Positions 39,821 through 48,336 of a stretch of 61,378 nucleotides of DNA are shown here, piece by piece. A model generated the notes under the pieces. That model did not search any database. It was not told the origin of the DNA and saw only the letters and a list, made by a program, of their open reading frames with translations. Made by a program: the position numbers and the translations under genes. Every line of letters begins with the position of its first letter. The first letter of the stretch is position 1. Source of the DNA: CAZKJL01 sp964611095 (lineage in GTDB: Bacteria > Patescibacteriota > Gracilibacteria > Peribacterales > Peribacteraceae); contig CAZSWJ010000005.1 of NCBI GenBank assembly GCA_964611095.1, positions 1-61,378 on the forward strand, given 5' to 3'.

Positions 39821-41650
39821 ATGGAGCGTCGCAATTTCTGCATCATCGCCCACATCGATCACGGCAAGTCGACCTTGTCCGACCGTATGATGGAAGTCAC
39901 GCACACGCTGCAAAAGCGTGAGATGAAAGAACAGACCCTGGACATGCTCGATTTGGAGCGCGAACGCGGCATCACCATCAAGCTGACGCCCGTGCGCATG
40001 AAGTACAAAGGGGTCGAACTCAACCTCATCGACACTCCCGGGCACACGGACTTCCGTTACGAGGTCAGCCGGAGCTTGGCCGCCTGCGAAGGCGCCATCT
40101 TGCTCGTGGACGCGTCGCAGGGAATCCAGGCCCAGACGCTCGCCGTGCTCTACATGGCCATGGAGCACAACCTCGTCATCATCCCCGTTCTCAACAAGAT
40201 CGATCTGCCCGCCGCGGACCCCGAGCGCGTCAGCAACGAAGTCGTCAAAATGATCGGCTGCAAGAAAGAGGACATCCTCAAGATCTCGGCCAAAGAGGGG
40301 ACGGGTGTGCCCGATGTGCTTGAGGCCGTCATCAACCGCATTCCGGCTCCCAAAGATTCCGTCAGCGACCAGGGAGCCATGGCGCACATTTCGCGCGCAC
40401 TCATCTTCGACGCCGTCATGGACGAGTACCGCGGTGCAGTGACATACGTTCGCGTCATGGAGGGTGAATTCAAGAAAGGCATGAAGGCGCGCTTGCTCGG
40501 GTCCAAAGTGGACTTCGAAGTGCTCGACGTTGGTTATTTCGCGCCCAAGTACGTCTCGGACGACACGCTCGTCGCGGGACAGATCGGCTACATCGTGACG
40601 GGTCTCAAGGCCGTTGCCGAAGCGCGCGTCGGTGACACCATCGCATCGTCGCCCGAGGCGCAGATTTTGCCGGGTTACAAAACAGTGCAGCCGATGGTCT
40701 TCGCGGGCCTGTATCCGTCGCAGTCCGACGAGTATCCCAAGCTCCGCGATTCGCTCGAAAAGTTGTCACTGAACGATGCCGCTATCGAAATCGCGTACGA
40801 GCACAATACGGCCCTCGGCAACGGTTTCCGCTGCGGATTCCTCGGACTCCTGCACATGGACATCATCCAGGAGCGCCTGGAACGCGAGTACGACTGCGAC
40901 CTCATCATCACCGCTCCGAGCGTGCTGTACGAGGTGCAGCTCAAGGCGGCTCGTCCCGCATCCGTCGTGCGCGCCAGCCTCCTCAAGATCGAGGATCCGA
41001 GCATCGCGCTCATCAGCAACCCCGCGGAAATGCCGGACCCCACGTACATCGAAGAAATTCGCGAACCGTGGGTGCGACTCGAAATCGTCTGTCGTCGCCA
41101 GGACGTCGGCCCCGCCATGCAGCTCGTGCAGGAACGTCGCGGTATTTATCTGTCACTCGAATACATCGATGATGACCGCGCGCTCATGCACTTCGAGGTG
41201 CCGCTCGCATCCATCGTGCTCGACTTCTTCGACAAGCTGAAGTCGGCGAGCTCCGGTTACGCATCGCTGAGCTACGAGCACTTGGGCTACCGCCCGGGCG
41301 ATCTCGTAAAAATGGACATCCTCCTCCTCGGTGAGCCGGCCGACGCACTCAGCGTCATCGTGCACCGCAGCGAGTCGCGTGATGCCGGACTCAAAATCTG
41401 CAAGCAGCTCAAGGAAGTCATTCCCAAGGCGCAGTTCCAAATCACCATCCAAGCCGCGATCGGCGGAAAGATCATCGCTCGCGAAGACATCGGTGCCATG
41501 CGCAAAGACGTCACCGGTTACCTGTACGGCGGAGACCGCAGCCGCAAGGACAAGCTCCTCGACAAACAGAAGCGCGGTAAAAAGCGCATGAAACAAATGG
41601 GCAAAGTGAACCTGAGCCAAGACGCGTTCTTGGCCGTCCTCAAGCGCTAA
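39821..41650 (+). CDS. lepA: Elongation factor 4 (LepA)
   Basis: The 609-residue translational GTPase has G1 AHIDHGKST, G2/G3 RGITIKL and DTPGHTDF, G4 NKIDLPAADPE, and the LepA-specific C-terminal domain (GYRPGDLVKMDILLLGE to RSRKDKLLDKQKRGKKRMK). LepA acts on ribosome assembly or stalled ribosomes under ionic stress. The ATG at 39821 matches the family start ERRNFCIIAHIDHGKSTL. The 118-bp upstream spacer contains a GTCCG/CGGAC hairpin and TAGGAT. It overlaps the convergent minus-strand gene by 4 bp. Confidence 0.97.
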   Translation: MERRNFCIIAHIDHGKSTLSDRMMEVTHTLQKREMKEQTLDMLDLERERGITIKLTPVRMKYKGVELNLIDTPGHTDFRYEVSRSLAACEGAILLVDASQGIQAQTLAVLYMAMEHNLVIIPVLNKIDLPAADPERVSNEVVKMIGCKKEDILKISAKEGTGVPDVLEAVINRIPAPKDSVSDQGAMAHISRALIFDAVMDEYRGAVTYVRVMEGEFKKGMKARLLGSKVDFEVLDVGYFAPKYVSDDTLVAGQIGYIVTGLKAVAEARVGDTIASSPEAQILPGYKTVQPMVFAGLYPSQSDEYPKLRDSLEKLSLNDAAIEIAYEHNTALGNGFRCGFLGLLHMDIIQERLEREYDCDLIITAPSVLYEVQLKAARPASVVRASLLKIEDPSIALISNPAEMPDPTYIEEIREPWVRLEIVCRRQDVGPAMQLVQERRGIYLSLEYIDDDRALMHFEVPLASIVLDFFDKLKSASSGYASLSYEHLGYRPGDLVKMDILLLGEPADALSVIVHRSESRDAGLKICKQLKEVIPKAQFQITIQAAIGGKIIAREDIGAMRKDVTGYLYGGDRSRKDKLLDKQKRGKKRMKQMGKVNLSQDAFLAVLKR

Positions 41651-42342
41651 TCCTCGTCTCTCGGATTTGCTTCTTCACGGAGCTTTTGGAAGTGCTTCTC
41701 CATGACGTCCATGTGCGGTTCGATGATGTCCTGCAAAATTTTAATCGTGAGCGGCTGCAGTGCTTCGTACTCCACGGGGCGGTTCAGTCCGTCGAAGAAA
41801 TCCACGAGGATGAAGGTGGTGAGCTGCAGCACCGATCCGTCGATGTTGCTCTCGTCGACCATCAAGTGGCTCAGGATTTTCACGGTGTCCACGGACATCA
41901 CGAGCTGCAGGCGCGACGACCAGAGGATCAACTTTTCCTGAATCTCGGGCGGAAGTTTGTCTTTGCCGCCGAGCGTAAGGCTCCTCATGTCCGGCTTCTG
42001 GATGACCATTTTCTGCTCGGCGATGTACTCCTCTACGGCTTCCAGGGCGCCCTGATGAATCAAAGACAGCAGTGCCAAGATGAAGATCGACGGACAGTCG
42101 CGTGCGGCGAGGCGCGAGATCAGCTGGAACAAGTGCGCGTATTTGTCGTCGTCCATGAACTGGCGGATGGTCGCGGCAACGCGGTCATCACGCTTCTTGG
42201 ACTTCTTCTCTTCTTTAATAATCTGCTTGATCTGCTGCTGGGCCTGCGCAAAACGTTGCTTGGCGCTTTCGGAGAGCGCTTCGGAAGCGCCTGACGCGCC
42301 TTCTCCGGGGGCTGATGATTCTAGTCCGCCAAAATCCTGCAT
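41647..42342 (-). CDS. Hypothetical protein downstream of rplI
   Basis: The 231-residue soluble protein is unrecognised. A Ser/Gly/Ala-rich N-terminus of about 25 residues leads to a Lys-rich coiled-coil stretch (QQQIKQIIKEEKKSKKRDDR) and a helical domain with hydrophobic patches (FQLISRLAARDCPSIFILALLSLIHQGALEAVEEYI). It follows rplI on the same strand (46 bp) and is likely co-transcribed with it. Its stop overlaps that of lepA by 4 bp. CPR genomes often carry a lineage-specific gene after rplI, but a role cannot be inferred. Confidence 0.75.
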   Translation of the reverse strand: MQDFGGLESSAPGEGASGASEALSESAKQRFAQAQQQIKQIIKEEKKSKKRDDRVAATIRQFMDDDKYAHLFQLISRLAARDCPSIFILALLSLIHQGALEAVEEYIAEQKMVIQKPDMRSLTLGGKDKLPPEIQEKLILWSSRLQLVMSVDTVKILSHLMVDESNIDGSVLQLTTFILVDFFDGLNRPVEYEALQPLTIKILQDIIEPHMDVMEKHFQKLREEANPRDED

Positions 42343-42388
42343 GGATAAAGAGAGGGTAACAATGTTTCGGCTCGTAGACCAGCGTCGC

Positions 42389-42856
42389 TTAGGCTGCCTT
42401 GGCGGGTGCCTCGGCTTCTGCCTTCACCTCCACCTTGATCTCTGCGGTCTGGGCACCGACGACCACCTTGATGGCGTGCATGCCGACGGCCTTGATGTGC
42501 TCGGAAATCTGGAGTGACGACTCGGCCATCTCGATGCCGAACTCGCTCTTGAGCGCGTCCGTGATCTGCTTGGCGGAAACGGCGGCGTAGAGCTTGTTTG
42601 CTTTGCTGGCTTTGGCGACGATGTGCACCACCTTTCCTGCGAGGGTGTTCGTGAGAGACGTGACGAGTGCGCGCTCGCTCTCGCGTTCCATGGCGCGTTT
42701 CTTGATGTGCTCGGCGTAACGCTTACGGACGTTCGGAGTGACCACAAGAGCCTTCCTGCTGGGCAGGAGGTGGTTCAGGGCAAAGCCGCTCTTCACGACG
42801 ATCAGGTCGTTTTTCTTTCCGATGCCTGCGATGTCGGTGAGAAGGAGAACTTCCAT
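42389..42856 (-). CDS. rplI: Ribosomal protein bL9
   Basis: The 155-residue protein shows the N-terminal bL9 domain, MEVLLLTDIAGIGKKNDLIVVKSGFALNHLLPSRKAL, the connecting helix and a C-terminal domain with an Ala/Glu-rich end. bL9 is missing from several CPR groups, so its presence narrows the taxonomy. A promoter TTGTGT (minus, 42908-42903), 17 nt, TATGAT (42885-42880) lies upstream, leaving a leader of about 16 nt. The usual rpsF-ssb-rpsR neighbours are absent. Confidence 0.95.
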   Translation of the reverse strand: MEVLLLTDIAGIGKKNDLIVVKSGFALNHLLPSRKALVVTPNVRKRYAEHIKKRAMERESERALVTSLTNTLAGKVVHIVAKASKANKLYAAVSAKQITDALKSEFGIEMAESSLQISEHIKAVGMHAIKVVVGAQTAEIKVEVKAEAEAPAKAA

Positions 42857-42879
42857 GAAGAAGGCTTGTGAGCCGCAAG

Positions 42880-42908
42880 ATCATAGGGAAACTTGAAGGT
42901 GAACACAA
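42880..42908 (-). promoter_or_regulatory. rplI promoter
   Basis: On the minus strand TTGTGT (42908-42903), a 17-nt spacer and TATGAT (42885-42880). Confidence 0.6.
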
Positions 42909-42937
42909 GGGGACTTTCAGGCCCGATTGGCAAGTGT

Positions 42938-45184
42938 TCAGCGACTTCCGAGGCGGAAAAGCCACGGAATAAACGACATCCAGCCTTTGCCGTCCTGGAA
43001 ACGGCGTTCCGTAGCCACGTACCATTGGTCGAAGTCGGCGAAGCGGTCGGCGTGCAGCGATAATTTTTTGATCGAGACGCCGTGGAGCGATTCGTCGTGG
43101 GCGAACACCGAGAGCGGGGAGTAGAGAACGATGGCCGGAATGTCTTTCTTCAGAAGGTCGTTGAGCTCCTTGAGCGCCTTGGTGCGCGAGTCCATGTTGC
43201 TCGTTTCACGGATGCGGCCGAGGAGCGCATCGGCTTCGAACGACGTGTACTGGGACAGGTTGAACGCATCGAGCCTCAGCTTGCTCTCGTCGTTGCGTTC
43301 CTGGATCTGGCTGCTGTGCCAGTACGGGTAGCTGTCGAGGTTATCGAACAGCGATTCACCGAACAGCACCACGTCGTACTGACGCTTCAGCAATTTGTCC
43401 TCGAAGTCTTTGCGGCTCTCCGGAATGTCGAGCGTGACGCTGGCGCCCACCGCTTCCCACTGTTTTTTGATGACGGCCGCGACCGTGCGGTACGTGTCCG
43501 GCTTGGGACTCGTGAGAATGGTGATGCTCAAGGGTTTGCCGCGTTCGTTGATGCGCGTGTGCGGTGCGTCGGTTTCCGATTTTCGCCTGAGGAAACCGTT
43601 GTCCAGGTACATGTCTTGCACGGTGATGCGGCGCTTGTCCTCGGCCGCGAGCTGCTTGCTGCGGATGAATTGTTCCACGAGCTGCTGCTCGGTGGATGCC
43701 AGACGGAACTTTCCGGATTCCGTCATGCGCTCCAAGTACGCCGAGTCCACGATGTCGTCCTTGGCATCCGTCATCTTGAGGATGTTCATGCCGATCTTGA
43801 GCGAGCCGCTCATGCCGTTGCCGGCGGGCAGTTTCACGATCCACGCGCCGGAGAGCGTTTGCCTCACGCCTTTGATCGTGACGCCCGTTTCCACGCGGAT
43901 ACCGTTGATGGAGATGGGGAATTTCAGATTCCTCGACGAGCCGGTCATGGTGAGCGTGGCACCGGTACTGAGGAGGGCGACACGCGGAACGGATGCGAGC
44001 GGTCCGACGGCGTTCGTCTCGCGCTGCTCGAGCAGGCGTTGCAGCCGCACTTTTTCGGGTACGTTCCAGTTGGATTCGAAGAACGCTCCCTGCGCGGCGG
44101 TGGCGTCGAACTTGTAGCGCCAGTCGGCGAGATCGATTTCCAGCAGCGGCGTATCGATGACTTGCACCTCATGAATGGCGTCGACGACTTCCTGTTTGTT
44201 GATGGCGAGCTGCAGACCGAGGCGCACGTTCTTGTCGGCCGGAATCTCGCGATCGAAGTTGAAGAACAGTCCCACGTACTGCGGCAAAGAGTAGGGGACG
44301 GCTTGGAATCGGCGCGGCAGAATCGGCTCCCCGTTCTCGTTTCTCGGCACGAGGCGCACGCCGTTCATGTTGATGATGTCGGTGAGCAGCGTCTGGTAAT
44401 CCGAGAATGCGCGGAACACCACGCGGTCGATTTTGTACTGCGGCATTCCCTGCTGAGGGAAGCGCTTGAGCGTCACTTCCGTGGAGAGATCGGTTTGGAG
44501 CAAGCTGAGGAAAGCGTACGGTCCGGCACCGATGGGGTGCAGGCCGAAATCGAGCGCTTGGTCGAGCTTATCGACGGGAATCGATTCAAACGCATTTTTG
44601 GGTACGAGACCGAGTGTCAGGTTGCTGCTGAAGAACGAGTAGGGCTTGCTCAGACGGAAGCGGACGGTGCGGTCGTTGATCTTCTCCACTTCCACGCCCC
44701 TGAAGTTCTGCTGCAGAATCGGGTTCGGGAAGCCCTGTTCCTGAATCGTCTTGAACGTGTAGACCACGTCGTCGGCCGTGACGGGGTGCGGATTTTCTTT
44801 CGTGGAATCGTGCCACAGAATGTTCGGCTTGAGCGTGGCGGTGTAGATGCGGTTGTCGTTGCTGATGTCCACGGTCGCGAGGTCATCGATCACTTTTCCG
44901 GTCTTGGGGTCGTACTTCATGAGACCCGAAAAGACGAGCGACACGATGTCGCGGCTGACGTCGTTGCTCGTGATGAACCACGGGTTGAGCGGCAGCACTT
45001 CGCCGACCGCTCCTTCTATGTAGGTGCCGCCGACGACCGCGACGTTCGTGGTGTTCTCCACGTAGAAGAGCCGCAGCATCAGAAGAAGGCTGACGGTGAG
45101 GATGCCCGTCAAAACGGCAAGGATGATTCGTTCCGCCTTGCTCATGGCGCCGATGACTCTGATGGCGGAACGCAGTGGCTTCAT
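42938..45184 (-). CDS. Family 5 solute-binding protein (peptide-binding, DppA/OppA-like)
   Basis: The 748-residue protein is membrane-anchored by an N-terminal helix (about residues 19-40) rather than a lipobox. The SBP_bac_5 domain is clear: GTYIEGAVGEVLPLNPWF, TADDVVYTFKTIQEQGF, the GAGPYAF motif and a late HADRFADFDQWYV. A segment of some 70 residues (about 410-480, containing TLTMTGSSRNLKFPISINGIRVETG) looks like an inserted beta-sandwich (PEGA-like) domain. It is about 200 residues longer than a typical DppA. No permease or ATPase gene lies beside it. It should bind oligopeptides or related ligands outside the membrane. Confidence 0.9.
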   Translation of the reverse strand: MKPLRSAIRVIGAMSKAERIILAVLTGILTVSLLLMLRLFYVENTTNVAVVGGTYIEGAVGEVLPLNPWFITSNDVSRDIVSLVFSGLMKYDPKTGKVIDDLATVDISNDNRIYTATLKPNILWHDSTKENPHPVTADDVVYTFKTIQEQGFPNPILQQNFRGVEVEKINDRTVRFRLSKPYSFFSSNLTLGLVPKNAFESIPVDKLDQALDFGLHPIGAGPYAFLSLLQTDLSTEVTLKRFPQQGMPQYKIDRVVFRAFSDYQTLLTDIINMNGVRLVPRNENGEPILPRRFQAVPYSLPQYVGLFFNFDREIPADKNVRLGLQLAINKQEVVDAIHEVQVIDTPLLEIDLADWRYKFDATAAQGAFFESNWNVPEKVRLQRLLEQRETNAVGPLASVPRVALLSTGATLTMTGSSRNLKFPISINGIRVETGVTIKGVRQTLSGAWIVKLPAGNGMSGSLKIGMNILKMTDAKDDIVDSAYLERMTESGKFRLASTEQQLVEQFIRSKQLAAEDKRRITVQDMYLDNGFLRRKSETDAPHTRINERGKPLSITILTSPKPDTYRTVAAVIKKQWEAVGASVTLDIPESRKDFEDKLLKRQYDVVLFGESLFDNLDSYPYWHSSQIQERNDESKLRLDAFNLSQYTSFEADALLGRIRETSNMDSRTKALKELNDLLKKDIPAIVLYSPLSVFAHDESLHGVSIKKLSLHADRFADFDQWYVATERRFQDGKGWMSFIPWLFRLGSR

Positions 45185-45278
45185 GTCAGACGGGCACTAT
45201 ACCAGAGGAAATTCGAGCGGGTGTGGCACAAGGACAAAAGCCCCGACGCAGGACAAGCACACTCGAAGGAACGTCGTC

Positions 45279-45494
45279 TTAGATGTACATCATGGCGATC
45301 GCGATGCCGAAGAAGGCAACGGACAACCAGACGGTGAGGACGAAGAGAACGCGCTCGGCGCCGCGGCGCTGAACGTACGTGGTGCCCATGCCGCCGAACG
45401 TGGCGGAGAGGCCGGATGCGCGGTGCTGAAGGAGGATCAGAAACGCGACGAGAGAGCCGAGGACGGCTTCGATGATGAGGAGGGCGTTCGTCAT
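45279..45494 (-). CDS. secG: Preprotein translocase subunit SecG
   Basis: The 71-residue protein has two TM helices flanking the SecG signature LLQHRASGLSATFGGMGTTYVQRRGAERVLFVLT. SecG forms part of the SecYEG channel. The ATG at 45494 was chosen because the upstream extension would read into tRNA-Val, 44 bp away; the two genes may be co-transcribed. TACCCT also lies 9 nt before this ATG on the minus strand, giving a second possible promoter. Confidence 0.93.
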   Translation of the reverse strand: MTNALLIIEAVLGSLVAFLILLQHRASGLSATFGGMGTTYVQRRGAERVLFVLTVWLSVAFFGIAIAMMYI

Positions 45495-45538
45495 AGTGGA
45501 GACAGGGTACGGGGATTTTGATCGGTCGTCGAGGGTTT

Positions 45539-45615
45539 TGGTGGGCGCCAAGGGATTCGAACCCCTGACCCTCTCGGTGTAAGCGAGATGCTCTAACCAG
45601 CTGAGCTAGGCGCCC
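45539..45615 (-). tRNA. tRNA-Val(TAC), CCA encoded
   Basis: On the minus strand the acceptor GGGCGCC pairs with GGCGCCC, the anticodon loop CTTACAC gives anticodon TAC, the T arm is AGGGG-TTCGAAT-CCCTT, and CCA is encoded. Two structured partial copies of its 5' half lie just upstream of it. Confidence 0.97.
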
Positions 45616-45625
45616 TGAGACGATG

Positions 45626-45804
45626 ATGTGTAGGAATGATCTTGGGCGAGCATCCTTCTTTGATTGCTCGTACCGCTTCGCGGTACTCGACCCAGCTGAG
45701 CTAGGCGCCCTGAGACGATGTGGAGATAAAAGATCAAAGACGAGCATCCTTTCCTTATTGCTCGTATCGCTGCGCGATACTCGACCCGGCTGAGCCAGGC
45801 GCCC
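45626..45804 (-). repeat. Two tandem tRNA-Val 5'-half units with covarying hairpins
   Basis: Plus-strand 45692-45720 (29 nt) is identical to 45597-45625, which covers the first 19 bases of tRNA-Val and 10 bases upstream. A second, more diverged copy of the tRNA part is at 45786-45804. In each unit the D arm is followed by a short hairpin (ACCGC-GAA-GCGGT in one, ATCGC-GCA-GCGAT in the other, a compensatory C-G to T-A change) and a second stem CGAGCA/TGCTCG. The units lie 5' of the real tRNA, with no T arm or CCA. Confidence 0.7.
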
Positions 45805-45851
45805 GAACGTCGGTGAGTCTACCACGGCATAATAGGGGCAGAGAAAAGGTA

Positions 45852-45880
45852 TTGCACGCCCTTTCCCTGGCCGCTACACT
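45852..45880 (+). promoter_or_regulatory. rplU promoter
   Basis: TTGCAC (45852-45857), a 17-nt spacer and TACACT (45875-45880), 10 nt before the ATG. Near-leaderless mRNA predicted. Confidence 0.75.
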
Positions 45881-45890
45881 GCCCCAGCTC

Positions 45891-46208
45891 ATGTTCGCAA
45901 TCGTCGACATCGCAGGCTTTCAGGAAAAGACCGAAGTCGGTCAGAAGATGCATGTTCCGCTTCTTGAGGCCAAGGAGGGCGACACCGTGACCTTCGATAA
46001 GGTTCTGCTCCTCTCCGAGGACGGATCCACTGCAACGGTCGGTACGCCGTTCATTGCAGGTGCAACGGTCACTGCCAAAGTGCTCAAGCACGGCAAGGAC
46101 GAGAAGATCGTCGTTCGCAAATTCAAGCGCCGCAAGCGTTTCCACAAGACCTACCGTGGACACCGTCAGGGTTACACGGAGATCGAAATCGTCACGGTCG
46201 GTAAGTAG
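45891..46208 (+). CDS. rplU: Ribosomal protein bL21
   Basis: The 105-residue protein has the full bL21 pattern: MFAIVDIAGFQEKTEVGQKMHVP, the VTFDKVLLL strand, GATVTAKVLKHGKDEKIVVRKFKRRKRFHKTYRGHRQGYTEIEI. Length is normal. In most bacteria rpmA (bL27) follows directly; here a small membrane protein does instead, so bL27 must lie elsewhere. The promoter's -10 box is 10 nt before the ATG. Confidence 0.96.
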   Translation: MFAIVDIAGFQEKTEVGQKMHVPLLEAKEGDTVTFDKVLLLSEDGSTATVGTPFIAGATVTAKVLKHGKDEKIVVRKFKRRKRFHKTYRGHRQGYTEIEIVTVGK

Positions 46209-46249
46209 TTCATTAGGAGTGAGTCGCTTTTTTGGCGTATCATTCGATC

Positions 46250-46495
46250 ATGGACATCGAACAGAGGCTCAAGAATATCGAAGATCGGAATTATCGCGTG
46301 GAAGCCGAGAAGGCGTGGGAGGTCAGCCTCTTTCGACGAGCGGTGATCGCCGGCATTACGTACGTGTTTGCGGTTCTGTTCTTGCAGTCGATGGCGTCGG
46401 ACAAGCCATTTTTGAGCGGACTGATTCCGGTGGTGGGTTATCTGCTTTCGACGTTGTCGCTGCCTCCTTTAAAACGTTGGTGGATGAATCGATAA
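46250..46495 (+). CDS. Small membrane protein, two TM helices
   Basis: The 81-residue protein has an N-terminal helix MDIEQRLKNIEDRNYRVEAEKAWE, then two TM segments (about residues 32-49 and 55-72) and a basic end PPLKRWWMNR. Such short EaKaWe...-type proteins with a TM hairpin are widespread in CPR genomes and uncharacterised. TATCAT (46238-46243) is 6 nt before the ATG, so the mRNA should be leaderless and separate from rplU. Confidence 0.8.
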   Translation: MDIEQRLKNIEDRNYRVEAEKAWEVSLFRRAVIAGITYVFAVLFLQSMASDKPFLSGLIPVVGYLLSTLSLPPLKRWWMNR

Positions 46496-46496
46496 C

Positions 46497-46527
46497 GTTA
46501 CTTCTTTGTCCGCGACAAAGAAGTAAC
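46497..46527. repeat. 14-bp perfect palindrome (ACTTCTTTGTC type)
   Basis: GTTACTTCTTTGTC (46497-46510) is the exact complement of 46514-46527, with loop CGC. It is followed by CAAGAAAACGC and a C-rich stretch. I recognise closely similar hairpins from intergenic DNA in many unrelated bacteria. The rest of the spacer to tgt (to 46658) shows no gene. Confidence 0.7.
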
Positions 46528-46658
46528 CAAGAAAACGCTGCGCGCCGATACCCACCCTCACCCCCCGCTGCGGCGCGCTCCATCCCTTTGGATGTGGATT
46601 CAATCGCTCGTCGTTCCTTCCAGTCGTTCAGATCAGATCAAAGCTTTTTCAAATCTCG

Positions 46659-47819
46659 TCACTGATTGTCGATTTCTTTTCGAATGTCTTTTACGCATTT
46701 CAAAATCATCGCCATGTTCTGCAGGCACGCGATGGTTTCGCCGTAGCGTTCGCCGAGGCGCAGTAAATGATGAAGATAGGCACGTGAGTGTTTTTGGCTT
46801 ATCTCTGCGGGAGAATCGGCATCGATCGGCGAAAAATCTTTGCCGTATTCGGCGCGGCGGATCTTGAGTTTCGTTCCGTCGGTGAGCCATACGTTGCCGT
46901 GTCTCGCCTCGCGCATCGGTGAGACGCAGTCGAACATGTCGATGCCTTTTGCGATCGCCGCTTTGAGCTGGTGACGTTCGCCGACGCCCATCAAATATCG
47001 CGGTTTGTCTTTCGGGAGCAGGGGACAGACGTAGTCTAGGACTTGGTACATTTCTTCCTCCGATTCGCCCACGGCCAGTCCGCCGATGGCGTAACCGTCG
47101 AAGCCGATCGAGATGAGTTCTTCGGCGCACTTCTGTCTCAAATCTTTTTCGAGTCCGCCCTGCACAATGCCGAAGAGTTGAATCGCAGACTTGGATTTTT
47201 TCTTCAGTTTTTCGTGCTCTTTCTTGCACGCCGCGGCCCACATCAACGTGCGATCCACGGCTTTGATCTGCGCTGCGCGAGGTGCCGTGCTCGGCGGACA
47301 TTCATCGAAACACATGATGATGTCGGCACCGAGTTTGTGCTGAATCTGCATGGCTTCCTTGGGTCCGATGAAATGCGCCGCACCGCTGCGGTGATCGCGG
47401 AATTCCACGCCCTCATCGGAAATTTTTCGAATGGCCTCGAGCGAAAACACTTGGAATCCGCCGGAGTCCGTAAGAATCGGCTTGTTCCATCCGATGAACG
47501 AATGAAGCCCGCCCGCCGCGGCGATCGTGTCTTCGCCCGGCGACAAGTGCAGGTGGTAGGTGTTGCTGAGCAGCATGTCCGCTCCCGTTCCGAGCAGTTC
47601 CTCGAACGTGATGCCCTTCATGGCACCCGCGGTCGCGACCGGCATGAAGACCGGTGTCGGGATATCGCCGTGAGCGGTCTTCATGACACCCGCGCGGCCG
47701 GCAGCCGAAGATTTGGTCAGCGTGAACACCGCGGCATTATGCGGCAAACAACGCATCGAGGGAACCCGAGGATTCATGTTGCCCGCATGAACTTTTATCA
47801 TCTTTTGACGCTCGGACAT
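46659..47819 (-). CDS. tgt: tRNA-guanine transglycosylase
   Basis: The 386-residue enzyme exchanges guanine-34 of GUN-anticodon tRNAs for preQ1 (bacterial type) in queuosine synthesis. Motifs: TPVFMPVATAGAMKG, SNTYHLHLSPGE, the active-site LTDSGGFQVFSL with nucleophile-region Asp, the GGLAVGES loop, and MGVGERHQLKAAIAKGIDMFDCVSPMREARHG. The zinc-site residues usually found near the C-terminus (CxCxxC) are not apparent and should be checked. The start at 47819 was chosen because TACGAT lies 6 nt upstream on the minus strand. The queuosine-precursor transporter gene at 60338 fits a salvage route. Confidence 0.92.
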   Translation of the reverse strand: MSERQKMIKVHAGNMNPRVPSMRCLPHNAAVFTLTKSSAAGRAGVMKTAHGDIPTPVFMPVATAGAMKGITFEELLGTGADMLLSNTYHLHLSPGEDTIAAAGGLHSFIGWNKPILTDSGGFQVFSLEAIRKISDEGVEFRDHRSGAAHFIGPKEAMQIQHKLGADIIMCFDECPPSTAPRAAQIKAVDRTLMWAAACKKEHEKLKKKSKSAIQLFGIVQGGLEKDLRQKCAEELISIGFDGYAIGGLAVGESEEEMYQVLDYVCPLLPKDKPRYLMGVGERHQLKAAIAKGIDMFDCVSPMREARHGNVWLTDGTKLKIRRAEYGKDFSPIDADSPAEISQKHSRAYLHHLLRLGERYGETIACLQNMAMILKCVKDIRKEIDNQ

Positions 47820-47861
47820 GCCATAATCGTAGAGTCCCTTACTTCTTTCTACCTTCTTTTT

Positions 47862-48317
47862 ATGGGTTGTTGCACTGGTTGTAACGCACCGGGCTGCCCC
47901 TGCAAACACGCAGGATGGCTTCCGCGCATCGCGTTCGGTCTCATTCTTATCTCCTACGGCGTGAACCACTACCGTCACATCGGTGACTTCGTGGCCATGT
48001 CCAAGGGCGTTTACCCGACGGTCGGCATTCTCGCGACCATCGCGGGTCTTTTGGCGTACGTCGTTCCGGCCCTCATGATCGTCGGCGGACTTCTCTTCGC
48101 CATTCGTCAGCTCTGCTGCGTCAGCAAGATCTGTATTCTCGGCGCCCTCTCCGGAATCATCGGTTGGGCCAGCGTTGCCGTTCTCGTCGGCGACGGTGCT
48201 TCCAGCGGTGCCATGATGCCGCTCATCCAGAACGCAGCCGTTCTCCTCATCCTCTACTACATGGTGAAGAAGCGCTCGTGCGCTCCCGCCGCCTGCACGA
48301 ACGGAAACTGCAAATAA
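47862..48317 (+). CDS. DoxX-like membrane protein with Cys-rich start
   Basis: The 151-residue protein opens with MGCCTGCNAPGCPCKHAG, six cysteines in about 15 residues, which could bind metal or a cluster, and ends with CAPAACTNGNCK. Between lie four TM helices (about residues 20-36, 45-75, 82-102 and 108-128). The helix pattern resembles DoxX/DoxD-type quinone-linked membrane proteins. The next gene encodes a protein of the same fold without the cysteines. It is divergent from tgt. Confidence 0.72.
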   Translation: MGCCTGCNAPGCPCKHAGWLPRIAFGLILISYGVNHYRHIGDFVAMSKGVYPTVGILATIAGLLAYVVPALMIVGGLLFAIRQLCCVSKICILGALSGIIGWASVAVLVGDGASSGAMMPLIQNAAVLLILYYMVKKRSCAPAACTNGNCK

Positions 48318-48336
48318 TTCACTTCTCGCTTTTCCC

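Noticed and set aside
45626..45804. Additional tRNA-Val genes
   Set aside because: Only the 5' acceptor strand and D arm are present; no T arm, 3' acceptor or CCA follows.
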